From positions 204,360 through 268,359 of the forward strand of contig JBQMRN010000003.1 of assembly GCA_052171895.1 (NCBI GenBank): a stretch of DNA of 64,000 nucleotides, written 5' to 3'. Source of the stretch: Arsenophonus sp052171895. Its GTDB lineage: Bacteria; Pseudomonadota; Gammaproteobacteria; Enterobacterales; Enterobacteriaceae. Each line of letters starts with the position of its first letter. Within the stretch, counting starts at the first letter, position 1. Position numbers and translations under genes: made by a program. Below are positions 1 to 10,211 of the stretch, piece by piece. The notes beneath the pieces are model-generated. The model searched no databases. It was not told where the DNA came from and saw only the letters and a list, made by a program, of their open reading frames with translations.

Positions 1-1225
1 TCGCGCGTCATCTTCATAGCCTTACTGTCACAAAAGTTGATTTAATCTGATTTGTCGTTCTTATTGATACCAAGTTCGCTGATGGGAAGTTGTAAAATAT
101 CATACCATTAGTTCTTCTCGATCTTTCTCCAGCTTCTTCATCGCTTCAGGATGGATGATATTTCGCTGAAAATCTTGCCAACAAAATATCAAGAATTTTA
201 TTAGCCGCATCACGCTTCTCTGCTAGTCATCCTCCTCCCGTGTAGAGCTCACAGCCTTAACTTTCGCTTTCATGCCTTTGAAGAGTAAAGCCAGCACATT
301 AGCTGTTTTATGTACCCAACAGCGTTCTGCTACGTGTCAGGGGATATTTTTACCATTGCATTCCAAAAACAAAGGGTATCCTCTTCCGTAGCAAGCCTAG
401 TAGATACGGTTAAGCCACCTTCTTGCAGGCCATTAAGAAGTTCGGCTAAATTCGCTTCTGAATCTCAATAAGCATCTTTGACCGCAATGAGCTACTTACG
501 TCCATGCTCAGTGACGGCAATAATGACCAGCAGGTAAAAAGGCGATCATCTTACCCTGAATAACTGTATATGCCATCGGCCAAGAAATAAACCTACTCCA
601 TATGGCTTAAATCACGCAGGCAGCATTGCTTGCACTCTTCAAGCCATTGCTCTTTCAGTTTGCTGATAGTGTAAAGTGTAGCAGAGAAATCATGTGTTTT
701 TCAGAGAGAAGCACCTCAAGAGCTTCGTGAAATCAGCGGGAGATATGCCTCGCCATGGTACCCACCATAGCTATTTTAGTACACTCTTCAGCGTTTTTGC
801 ACGCTTCAGATAAGGCTGTAAGAACTAGCTCTTGAAGCATATTCCGTTGTCTCTGCAATCCCTGACATTAAATACTTTAATCTCAATATCGCCCATACCA
901 ATCTGTATTGGTTTGTTTTAGTAATAACCCTTACTGACGGAGAGAGGCATGCCTGCCCCCTCAAGAAGGCAGTCTTCTTCATGTTGTCGAAGAATATACC
1001 TTTGATCCCACCTCAACGGAGGTGGATTGATAGCTATCAGTTACCCTTGCACCATTAGGAATAAGTTAATACAAGAGATCACAACTAATATCTAGTTTCG
1101 CAGATATTTCTAGGGTAGACTTTTCATAGCATATCATCTCTCTGTTGTTGAAATCATTCACGAAATTAATTAGCATTGTACAGCACCATCTCCGAAACCC
1201 CATACACTAGAAATGAATATAACTT
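1..1225 (-). mobile_element. IS256-family element, decayed copy 1 (cut by window start)
   Basis: This is a degenerate IS256 (mutator) family element read on the minus strand and cut at its transposase 3' side by the window edge. The same sequence occurs at 8915-10211, 16206-17652, 19119-20498, 37410-38843, 43386-44323, 49924-51220, 54130-55555 and 63658-64000. Reading the copies together gives a continuous transposase with recognisable stretches such as ERRLVDGRHAVVRNGYLPQR and HQRCWVHKTANVL. This copy has stops and frameshifts throughout and cannot make a transposase. Its outer end is the inverted repeat that reads GAGTTAT...CTGGTGTATGG on the minus strand. Confidence 0.85.
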
Positions 1226-1305
1226 TCAATAACTATTTAATTTTATTAAATAATAAACATTTCGATTGAATAAAATGTTATCTTTTTCAAATAAAAATAG
1301 CTCTC

Positions 1306-1330
1306 CCACTTATTTAAATCAAATAAGTGG
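1306..1330 (-). terminator. hairpin downstream of lpdA remnant
   Basis: A perfect 10-bp stem (CCACTTATTT / AAATAAGTGG) with a 5-base loop lies just past the end of the lpdA remnant on the minus strand. It probably was the terminator of the pyruvate dehydrogenase operon. The T-rich tail is weak and set back by several bases, so termination efficiency is uncertain. Confidence 0.4.
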
Positions 1331-1384
1331 AACTATAACAAATTGAATAATTTTACAAGAAATTTATTTTATTGAAAATAAATA

Positions 1385-2846
1385 AATTATTTTCTTTACT
1401 TTTGAATTAGGTAAATTAGTAATATTTTTCTCAAATACTTCAACTAGCATATCCATTAACTCGTATAATGTCTGGTGAGGCTGAATAGTCAATGCAATAT
1501 CTTCTGCATTACACCTTATTTAAATCGCTAAGCTAATTACAGCAAGTAATTCGCCAACATTAACACCAACAACTGCTTCGCCAATAACGCAATGGCTTTC
1601 TTTATTAAAAAGAAACTTAGTCTCACCCATCTGAACAATCAGATGTAATAGCACGAACAGAAGCAGTCCATGGTAAAGTGGCTACTTCATAAGTAATACC
1701 TTTGTTCTTTAGCTTCTTTTTCTATCAAATCAATCCAAACAACCTCAGCCTCCTTATAAGCAATTGAAGGGGTAACTTTTAGATCAAAAGAATGACTTCT
1801 TAAGCTAGAAATCACTTGAACCAGAATAATGGATCTTCATGGACACTTTTATTGGCAACATTGGCTTAGCGAGAATGTCACCACCAATCACATAAATATA
1901 GGGAATATTGACATTGGTAGGGATCTATTTATCGCTGTGGATAAAAGATCGCTTATCCACTTCTACTCCCGCTTTACCTAACATCAACCAATTTGCCATT
2001 GGGTACACGAGCAATTTCCAGTAAATTACCATCATAGATAGCACTGTAGATTTACAGATATCTGCTTGACTTCTATTCTGACGTAGATACCATCTTTTTT
2101 TGGCTTCTAGCCAGCGCTGTCATTTTCGTCTTGAGCATTAAATTAAACTTCTTACTTCTGTGTTTAGTAAAAAGCTTAACAATGTCCTTATCTTGTCTAG
2201 GAATAAGCTGTTCGAATATTTCAACAACATTGATTGCTGATCCTAATGCATGATATACGGTACCCGATTCTAAATTGATGATACTGCCCCCTATAATTAA
2301 GATAGATTTGGATACTTTTTTACTTGCAAATCATCAGTAGAATCTCATTCTTTCTGGTCGTCATGAGGAATAAATGGAAGTTAGATCGGACGGGACCCCC
2401 AGCAATAATAGCATTATCAATGTTTATAATTGTTGTTTTTTTACTTTAACGAGCAATATATTAGCACTGGTAAATTTACATAACCTATTAACAATTTTAA
2501 TTTTACGGCCTTTTGGCATCCACCTCGCTAAATCGGTTCTCAATTAATAAATAACTTTTTATTTTTACAACCTACTTTATCAATATCTGTATTTTGATTC
2601 ACCAAATACGATCCTATATGCTAGCAAATTTCTTGGCTTCTTGAATTTACTTTTGCAACATCTAATAATACTTTTGAAGGAAATACAGTAGAGATTAAGA
2701 TAAATATAGCCTAATGCGCATAGCATAGCGCTCGATTAAAACTGTTTATAAACAAAGATCTCCTCACCCAAAACATGCTAAATAACCCAAGGCTCTCTGC
2801 ACCCACATAGAACCACTACTTGTGTTTTAATTTCAGTAGTCATCAT
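1385..2846 (-). pseudogene. lpdA: lpdA remnant, dihydrolipoamide dehydrogenase (E3)
   Basis: Third gene of the pyruvate dehydrogenase operon, dead. The start is clear (ATG-ATG-ACT, reading MMTTEIKTQVVVL, as in E. coli LpdA). Further on, pieces such as NAIIAGGS, CNAEDIALTI and the tail LPNSKVKK align in order across the whole length, but they sit in different frames with many stops, and the active-site disulfide segment is scrambled. E3 reoxidises the dihydrolipoyl groups of the E2 subunits of the pyruvate and 2-oxoglutarate dehydrogenases and of GcvH. Its decay next to intact aceE and aceF is odd. A second functional lpd elsewhere in the genome is the simplest explanation. The remnant lies about 210 bp downstream of aceF, roughly the usual position. 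Confidence 0.88.
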
Positions 2847-3053
2847 GACCTCTTACTTTTCTTGTCTGGAGGGGGGAAGAGAGTACAGACAAAAAATTTA
2901 TAGCTACTGAGACGATACTAGAGGTAGTTTACAGAATTGTTAACTTCCCTGAAAGTATTCTAACGTGACAGAACTTCTAACCTTATAGAAGGAATTAGAA
3001 AAATCCTGTAATTACTAATAATAAAACAGACCAACATTCAGTTGGTCTATAAA

Positions 3054-4652
3054 TTAGATAATTAAACGGCGAATATCACTCATTAACTGTGCAATACGAA
3101 TGACGAAACGCGCGCCGTCTGCACCATCAATAACACGATGATCAAAGGAGAGTGACATAGGTAATATCAGACGTGAAATAAATTTACTGTCATTCCATAC
3201 TAGTTTCATTGATGAGCGAGATAGCCCCATAATAGCTACTTCTGGTGCATTAATAATCGATGTAAAACTAGTCGTACCAATACCACCTAAGCTAGAAATA
3301 GTAAAGCTGCCACCTTGCATATCAGACGCAGTCAACTTGCCAGCACGTGCTTTCTTCGAAACTTCCATCAATTCCTTGGAAAGCTCAATAATACCTTTCT
3401 TATTAATATCGCGAATAACAGGCACAACCAAACCATTTTTTGTATCAACAGCAATACCAATATGAATATATTTTTTCAATGTTAATCGCTGAGCATCCGC
3501 AGAAATTGAACTATTGAAACGAGGAATTTCTTCTAATGCTCGAGCAACCGCTTTCATGACAAAAACTAATAGTGTAATTTTTACTCCCGTTTGTAACTCT
3601 TCCATCTCTTTATTTTGCTCCTTACGGAAAGCTTCTACTTCGGTAATATCAGCATCTTCCATGACAGTCACATGCGGGATCATTACCCAATTACGACTTA
3701 AATTAGCGCTAGATATATTTCGAATGCGACCGAGTTCAACTTCTTCAACTTCACCAAATTTACTAAAATCAACTTTTGGGCATGCTAGCATGCCTGGCAA
3801 ACCACCTGCTGTAATCACTCCAGATTCAGAACGTTTTACCACCTCTTTGAGATAAGCTTGAAGGTCTTCACGCAGAATACGAGCTTTACGCCCAGTTCCC
3901 TTAACTTTAGTAAGGTTAACACCAAATTCACGCGCTAAACGGCGAATAAGCGGTGTTGCATGCACATAAGCATCATTTTCAATAAATTTATTTTTAATTT
4001 CAAAAGCACCACTTGCCTTCGTTTGAAATGAAGCTTCTGATTTCATTTTTATTTCAGCGCTGCTAGCTTCTGCATTGCCAGCGACCAGAGCTGCTGTGGT
4101 AGCATCAATCGAAAAAATCATAATAAGTGAACCAGTTTTAACTTTATCACCCTTAGCAATTTTGATCTCTTTAACTTCGCCGGAAAAAGGTGCTAACACT
4201 GCTATCGATGCCTTTTTACCTTCTACAGTAATTAACGATTGCTCAACGGAAATTTTATCACCAATGTTAACCATTACATCCGTAACTTCAACCTCATCAT
4301 TACCAATATCCGGTATAATAACTTCCTTTAATGCACTTTTTGCTCGATCTCCATCTTCGCTATCTGCTTTATCCACGTTTGTGTCTGAGGTTGTTTTAGC
4401 GCTAGATTCTATTACTGTTTTCAGTCTATCAAAAACCATGATCAACTTACCGGTTACCACTTTATCACCAACTGCAACTTTAATTTCTTTCAGAACTCCA
4501 GCTTGTGGTGATGGAATTTCCATTGAGGCCTTTTCACCTTCTACAGTAATTAACGACTGCTCAACATCAACTTTATCGCCCACTTTTACCATAATTTCAG
4601 TAACTTCAAGTTCATCTGCACCAATATCAGGAATATTAATTTCAATAGACAT
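3054..4652 (-). CDS. aceF: dihydrolipoyllysine acetyltransferase (pyruvate dehydrogenase E2)
   Basis: E2 core of the pyruvate dehydrogenase complex; it transfers acetyl groups from E1-bound hydroxyethyl-ThDP to CoA. The 532 residues hold two N-terminal lipoyl domains (about 1-75 and 107-180), against three in E. coli (630 residues). An acidic linker joins them, followed by a peripheral-subunit-binding domain near 228-270 (HATPLIRRLAREFGVNL) and a C-terminal catalytic domain ending with the FDHRVIDGADG motif, whose His and Asp are intact. The first lipoyl lysine is K41 in GEKAS; in the second domain the equivalent K147 sits in GKKAS, with Lys in place of the usual Asp or Glu. The gene starts 12 bases after the aceE stop, so the two are certainly co-transcribed. 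The partner E3 gene downstream is dead. Confidence 0.97.
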   Translation of the reverse strand: MSIEINIPDIGADELEVTEIMVKVGDKVDVEQSLITVEGEKASMEIPSPQAGVLKEIKVAVGDKVVTGKLIMVFDRLKTVIESSAKTTSDTNVDKADSEDGDRAKSALKEVIIPDIGNDEVEVTDVMVNIGDKISVEQSLITVEGKKASIAVLAPFSGEVKEIKIAKGDKVKTGSLIMIFSIDATTAALVAGNAEASSAEIKMKSEASFQTKASGAFEIKNKFIENDAYVHATPLIRRLAREFGVNLTKVKGTGRKARILREDLQAYLKEVVKRSESGVITAGGLPGMLACPKVDFSKFGEVEEVELGRIRNISSANLSRNWVMIPHVTVMEDADITEVEAFRKEQNKEMEELQTGVKITLLVFVMKAVARALEEIPRFNSSISADAQRLTLKKYIHIGIAVDTKNGLVVPVIRDINKKGIIELSKELMEVSKKARAGKLTASDMQGGSFTISSLGGIGTTSFTSIINAPEVAIMGLSRSSMKLVWNDSKFISRLILPMSLSFDHRVIDGADGARFVIRIAQLMSDIRRLII

Positions 4653-4664
4653 TGATTTTACCTC

Positions 4665-7328
4665 TTATGCCAAACGCGGATTAATTTTTTCTGGACTGAT
4701 GTTGTATTTTTTGATAGCTTCATTCACCAATTTTACATCTATTTCAGCACGTTTGGCTAATTCACGCAATGCCGCAACTACCACATAGGAAGTATCAACC
4801 TCAAAATAATGACGGAGGTTTTCACGACTATCTGACCGACCAAAACCATCAGTACCCAAAACACGATAATCAGTTGCCGGAATGTAGGAATAAATTTGTT
4901 CTGCAAATAATTTCATATAATCTGTTGAAGCAACTGCAAGCAGGTCATTCATGATTTGAGCAACATAAGGTACACGAGGTTTATCAGATGGATGTAACAT
5001 ATTCCAACGCTCACAATCCTGTCCTTCACGAGCTAATTCGCTAAATGACGTTACACTATAAACATCGGAAGCAATAGCGTACTCAGTAGATAAAATTTTT
5101 GCAGCTTCACGAACATGACGCATCATTGATCCGGATCCCAATAATTGAATTTTACCCTTTTCACCTTTTAGTGATTCAAGTTTATAGATACCTTTACGAA
5201 TACCTTCTTCAACACCAACAGGCATCGCTGGCATATGATAATTTTCGTTCAAGGTAGTAATATAATAGTAAATATTTTCTTGTTTCTCACCATACATACG
5301 AACTAAACCATCATGCATAATTACAGCAACCTCATAAGCATAAGCTGGATCATAAGAGATACAGTTAGGTATGGTTAGTGACTGGATATGGCTATGCCCA
5401 TCTTCATGCTGTAAGCCTTCACCATTCAATGTAGTACGCCCTGAAGTTCCGCCAATTAGAAAGCCACGCGCTTGCTGGTCTCCAGCTGCCCATAACAGAT
5501 CACCAATACGCTGAAAGCCAAACATGGAATAATAAATATAAAATGGGATCATTGGCAGATTATTCGTGCTATATGATGTAGCAGCAGCTAACCAAGAGGC
5601 TCCAGCACCCAATTCATTAATACCTTCTTGAAGAATTTGACCTTTTTCATCTTCTTTATAGTAAGCAACTTGTTCACGATCCTGAGGTGTGTACTGCTGT
5701 CCATTTGGACTATAGATCCCAATCTGACGGAATAAACCTTCCATACCAAAAGTACGTGCTTCATCAGCAATAATTGGCACTAGACGATCTTTAATTGAGT
5801 TATTTTTTAAAATTAAATTTAAAGCACGTACAAATGCGATCGTAGTAGAGATCTCTTTATTTTGTTCTGCTAATAATTGGCCAAAATCTTCTAGGCTAGG
5901 AATATCTAATTTTTCATCGAATATAGGATTCCGTGCCGGTAAATACCCACCTAATGCCTGACGACGCTCATGCAGATACTTATATTCGTTTGAATCTTCT
6001 TTAAAAATAATAAAAGGCAATTTTTCTACTTGATCATCCGCTACCGGCACATTAAATCGATCACGGAAACAACGAATCCCTTCCAGGTTCATTTTTTTTA
6101 CCTGATGGGCAATATTTTTACCTTCAGCAGTATCGCCAAGGCCATAGCCTTTAACTGTTTGAGCTAAAATGACTGTTGGCTTACCTTTAGTCTCTTGTGC
6201 TTTTTTAAAAGCAGCATAAACTTTTTTCGGATCATGCCCACCACGATTTAATGACCAGATTTCATCATCAGTCATATCCTTGACTAGTGCACTTGTCTCA
6301 GGGTAACGATTGAAGAAGTGTTCACGAACATAAGCGCCGTCTTTAGACTTAAATGTTTGATAGTCGCCATCCAAAGTTTCATTCATCAATTGAATTAGTT
6401 TACCTGAAGTATCTTTACGCAATAATTCATCCCATCGGCCACCCCACAGAACTTTAATGACCTGCCATCCTGCACCGCTAAAAATACCTTCTAATTCATT
6501 CACAATCTTAGCATTACCAGTAACTGGCCCATCAAGGCGTTGTAAGTTACAGTTAATCACAAAAACAAGGTTATCTAACTTTTCACGAGTTGCAATCGTG
6601 ATACCACCTTTAGATTCAGGTTCATCCATTTCACCATCACCAAGGAAAGCATAAACTGTCTGATCTTTAGTATCTTTTAAACCTCTATGTTGTAAGTATT
6701 TTAAGAATTTTGCTTGATAAATGGCACTAATTGGACCTAATCCCATCGATACAGTAGGAAATTGCCAAAACTCAGGCATCAATTTAGGATGAGGATAAGA
6801 GGAAAGACCTTTGCCACCAATTTCTTGTCGGAAATTGTCCATTTGCTCTTCACTGAAACGACCTTCTAAAAATGCACGTGCATAAATACCAGGCGAAATA
6901 TGTCCTTGGAAATAAACTAAATCTCCACCATTTTTATTATTTTTTGCCTGAAAGAAGTGATTAAAACAGACTTCATATAAAGTTGCAGAAGACTGAAAGG
7001 AAGCCATATGACCACCTAACTCCAGATCTTTTTTAGAAGCTCGTAAAACCACCATTAAAGCATTCCATCGAATCGTAGAGCGAATACGACGTTCTAAATC
7101 TATGTTGCCTGGATAATCAGGTTCATCCTCTACGGAAATAGTGTTGATATAATCATAGTTTCTAGAACCCACTGTGATATTAACGCCGCCCTTACGTGCT
7201 TGTTGTAATACTTGATCAATAAGATACTGAGCACGATCAACACCTTCTTCACGGATAACGGATTCGATCGCCTCTAACCAATCCCGAGTTTCGATTGGAT
7301 CCACCTCATTCTTAAACATATCTGTCAT
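4665..7328 (-). CDS. aceE: pyruvate dehydrogenase E1 component
   Basis: Homodimeric E1 of the pyruvate dehydrogenase complex: thiamine-diphosphate-dependent decarboxylation of pyruvate and reductive acetylation of the E2 lipoyl groups. The 887 residues equal the E. coli length. The ThDP-binding motif is visible as GDGEMDEPES and continues to the NCN end of the motif (VFVINCN). The pyrimidine-binding half contains GISEF-type and YDPAYAYE segments typical of the family. The start ATG is preceded by AAGGAA at proper spacing. It is first in the surviving operon, followed at 12 bases by aceF. The adjacent repressor gene pdhR is dead, so repression in the absence of pyruvate has probably been lost. 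No internal stop or missing catalytic block is seen. Confidence 0.97.
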   Translation of the reverse strand: MTDMFKNEVDPIETRDWLEAIESVIREEGVDRAQYLIDQVLQQARKGGVNITVGSRNYDYINTISVEDEPDYPGNIDLERRIRSTIRWNALMVVLRASKKDLELGGHMASFQSSATLYEVCFNHFFQAKNNKNGGDLVYFQGHISPGIYARAFLEGRFSEEQMDNFRQEIGGKGLSSYPHPKLMPEFWQFPTVSMGLGPISAIYQAKFLKYLQHRGLKDTKDQTVYAFLGDGEMDEPESKGGITIATREKLDNLVFVINCNLQRLDGPVTGNAKIVNELEGIFSGAGWQVIKVLWGGRWDELLRKDTSGKLIQLMNETLDGDYQTFKSKDGAYVREHFFNRYPETSALVKDMTDDEIWSLNRGGHDPKKVYAAFKKAQETKGKPTVILAQTVKGYGLGDTAEGKNIAHQVKKMNLEGIRCFRDRFNVPVADDQVEKLPFIIFKEDSNEYKYLHERRQALGGYLPARNPIFDEKLDIPSLEDFGQLLAEQNKEISTTIAFVRALNLILKNNSIKDRLVPIIADEARTFGMEGLFRQIGIYSPNGQQYTPQDREQVAYYKEDEKGQILQEGINELGAGASWLAAATSYSTNNLPMIPFYIYYSMFGFQRIGDLLWAAGDQQARGFLIGGTSGRTTLNGEGLQHEDGHSHIQSLTIPNCISYDPAYAYEVAVIMHDGLVRMYGEKQENIYYYITTLNENYHMPAMPVGVEEGIRKGIYKLESLKGEKGKIQLLGSGSMMRHVREAAKILSTEYAIASDVYSVTSFSELAREGQDCERWNMLHPSDKPRVPYVAQIMNDLLAVASTDYMKLFAEQIYSYIPATDYRVLGTDGFGRSDSRENLRHYFEVDTSYVVVAALRELAKRAEIDVKLVNEAIKKYNISPEKINPRLA

Positions 7329-7499
7329 GCTCTATTCCTTATCTATTATCTGTTTCTAATCTAGTTATTGAGGAATCTTTTGAATCTGATTACTAAACCA
7401 AAAAGAAGAACAAAAGATAGTTCCTATTACCGCAACTTTCTCTCTAATTAAATCAGAGCGGTAATGAAGACGTGGCAACAAAAAAATCTGCACTACTAA

Positions 7500-8262
7500 A
7501 TTAAATTTTGATATTGTTGTACTCGACGTAAAGAAGGCTCACGACTGATGTCAAGCAAATCTTCGCCCCTCAATAAATGCTAAATAACGATGTGAAGCTT
7601 CCGTCTTATTTTTCAAGTTCATGTGCAATAATAGCCTAAAAAATTTGAGTTCTATATTTACTTACTGCTGCGTGCATTTCTCTATGGGTATATAAACAGT
7701 CAAAATTTGTTTAAAATTCTGCTATAACATTGGAGCATACAACAAAGTATATGGAGTAATATCACATTATGAGCCGCTTCAGTAACAAGGAGGTTAATAT
7801 TGCAAAACAGCCTAGATTTCAGTATTAAATCCCAAAACGTTCTTCAATTACCCTGAATTTATAGATAATTGATCTTAATTCAGCTTAGATCTTCATCGGT
7901 TCCGCTTAAAGTTAAAGCAGCATAAAATAAGCAACAATATTTTCAAGCGCATGATATCTTTCTAAAAGATCAAATTATGATTCCATATCCCAAGCTAATA
8001 ATTGGATAAGCTGATTACTAAAGCTTTGCCATAGATTTGTTTGGACGAACGTCTATCTCCCTTCTTTTGTTGGCTAAGAAGAAAAGCTTTTACTTCCCGC
8101 CTCTGAATAGCCTCACCTCACGCAAAGAGGGACAAGAAACATCAAATTACTTGGCTAACAACTCACGTTCAGGTAGCAATTTTTCTTCGAAACGCGATAT
8201 TTCTTCAAGGAAGAAATATTCAAAGGCCTGTTCAATAACATCAGATAATTTAGGTTGGCGAA
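7500..8262 (-). pseudogene. pdhR: pdhR remnant, GntR-type repressor of the pdh operon
   Basis: The decayed gene of the pyruvate-responsive GntR/FadR-family repressor lies in its usual place upstream of aceE on the same strand. Recognisable pieces in order, across changing frames, are LPEREL near the winged-helix start, VTEAAHNVILLHIL in the effector domain, KTEASHRYLAFIE near the C-terminus and finally SREPSLRRVQQYQN. Many stops and frameshifts are present. With the repressor dead, aceEF is presumably expressed without pyruvate control. Confidence 0.85.
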
Positions 8263-8504
8263 TTTTACTATAAAAGTATATCTACAATAGACGACTTATA
8301 TTTTGCGTAAATATTTATTTAACACTATAAAAGTCAATTGGTAATACCAATACACCCTAGATGTATATAAACTAACAAAGTATTCAAGAATTGTCCATAA
8401 TAGCTTAATTTTAACATTAATAAACTCGTATTTTAATAAAGATTTTTAAAATTTTAAAAATAATAATTTTTATTTTTTAGTAAAAATGTTAATTTTCAGC
8501 AATC

Positions 8505-8914
8505 TTAGCAAAGATTGTTAGTAGAAATCCCTTATACTGTAATGAAGAATTTTCCCTACAGCGGTTGTCATAAAAAAGCAAAACAGTTATACAGATCAAA
8601 GAGACTTTTTCTTCACTTCCCCTATCAACATAAAGCTACATCTCATTAGTTAGCTCAGCGAGAATCTGTAAGATGATCTCGATTCATGCATTTAAAAAAC
8701 TCATTTCATTTTATCCTACCCATATTATCACAGTGAACATGTTATGCGCTTGGGATATTCATTAGGGTTACAGCGATATCCTTGCAAAATTCTAGATTGC
8801 AGCAAAACATTTAATAAATTTACTGGAAGTCTTCTAGCGAAACTAGATCACAAAGATAAATGATTTAGTTATCTATGGTGTATGTTGAATACCTTAACTT
8901 TACGGAAGTTATTG
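8505..8914 (+). mobile_element. IS1595-family element fragment (5' part)
   Basis: The left 410 bases of an IS1595-family element, starting near AGATTGTTAGTAGAAATCCC and matching 11957-12370 and 57790-58190. It stops exactly where IS256 copy 2 begins. The transposase 5' part with the C4 zinc-finger-like segment is present but frameshifted; the DDNK catalytic part is missing. Confidence 0.8.
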
Positions 8915-10211
8915 GAATTATTAACAAATCTGGCGTATGAGACTAAGGCTACACTCCGCTGCTTTGATGCTTCATGAATCTCTTCTCCATCCTTAAATTG
9001 GATGTTGTTTACCACCCGGATCAAGCAGGTCAATCCCCTTAGCCGATTCTAGTTTTTCTGAGCAAATTGTAGCAGCTTAAATAGCATTGAAAGGCTTGAT
9101 TTTCTTGAATCATAGTTTTTTTGGGATCAGCTTCGTAAGCTTATCCTTGAAAAGCCCGATTCAATCAGATTCGTCGTTCTTATTGACCATCAGTGCTCCT
9201 GATGGGAACTCGTAGAATACCAGCAGTTATTCTCGATTTTTCTCCAGCCTCTTCATCACTTGCAGGATACTTTTCTAAAAATCCTGCCAACAAAACATCA
9301 ATGGCGTTATTAGAGGCATCGCAACTTTTCTAGTAGCTAGAACCTCCCCCAGCTAAGCCTTAGCTTTTAGTTGCATGGCTTTGAAGAGTGAAGCAAGCAT
9401 ATTATCTGTTTCGTGTACCCAACAACGTTGATGCTGCGTATCCTGGCAAATATCTTTTCCATTGCATTTCAAAAACCAAGGGCACCGCATCCACTAGCGC
9501 ATAAGAGATACGGTTAATGCACGCGCTCCTAGCAGACCATTGATAAGTTCAGTCCAGTTCGCTTCTGACTCTTGATAAGTATTTATGACTCCAACTAGCT
9601 TTTTGTCCATTCTCAGTAAAATCAATAATAATCCCCAGCAGGCAAAGGCGATCATCATCTTACCTGACAGAATTGTCTATGCCATCGCCCTAAAAATAAA
9701 GGTAGCCGTATCGCTTAAATATCACAGGCAATAGTGCCTATGATATTTAAGCGATTGCTGTTTTAGTCTACTGATGATACTCAGAGAAACCCATGTGCTT
9801 TTCAGCAAGAAGAAGCCACCCATAGAGCTTCGTAAAATCACCGCTGCGATCCCTGATCTTATGCACTTTAATCTCAACATCCCCCTATAGCAGTCTATGT
9901 ATAGTTCGCTATGGGGAATAACCGTTACGGACGACGAATGCCGCCCATCGACAAGGCGACATTCAACACCTTGTCGCAGCATGGCTTCTAGCTCAGCCTC
10001 AAAACGCGGCGATGCCTATCAGCTGCGCTGGTTGACATCATTACGGATGAATTCATGCAAGGAATCAGAGGTAATATCTGCTTTCTGGGATACCTAGGGT
10101 AGACCTTCTCATGGAATATCATCACTATATTATTGAAATAATTAATGAAATTAATAAGCAGGATACGCCACTATCTTCGAAATCCCCATACACCAGAGAT
10201 GAGCATAACTC
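8915..10211 (-). mobile_element. IS256-family element, decayed copy 2
   Basis: Full span between recognisable terminal inverted repeats, GAATTATTAACAAATCTGG on the left and the complement of GAGTTATGCTCATCTCTGG on the right. The transposase reads on the minus strand but has many stops and small deletions. On its right it abuts an IS91-type remnant, on its left a truncated IS1595 fragment. Confidence 0.85.

Noticed and set aside
4075..4788. 237-codon plus-strand frame over aceF
   Set aside because: It is the antisense shadow of the well-supported aceF and aceE genes.
8037..8273. 78-codon plus-strand frame
   Set aside because: It is the complement of the pdhR remnant; the minus-strand reading matches PdhR.
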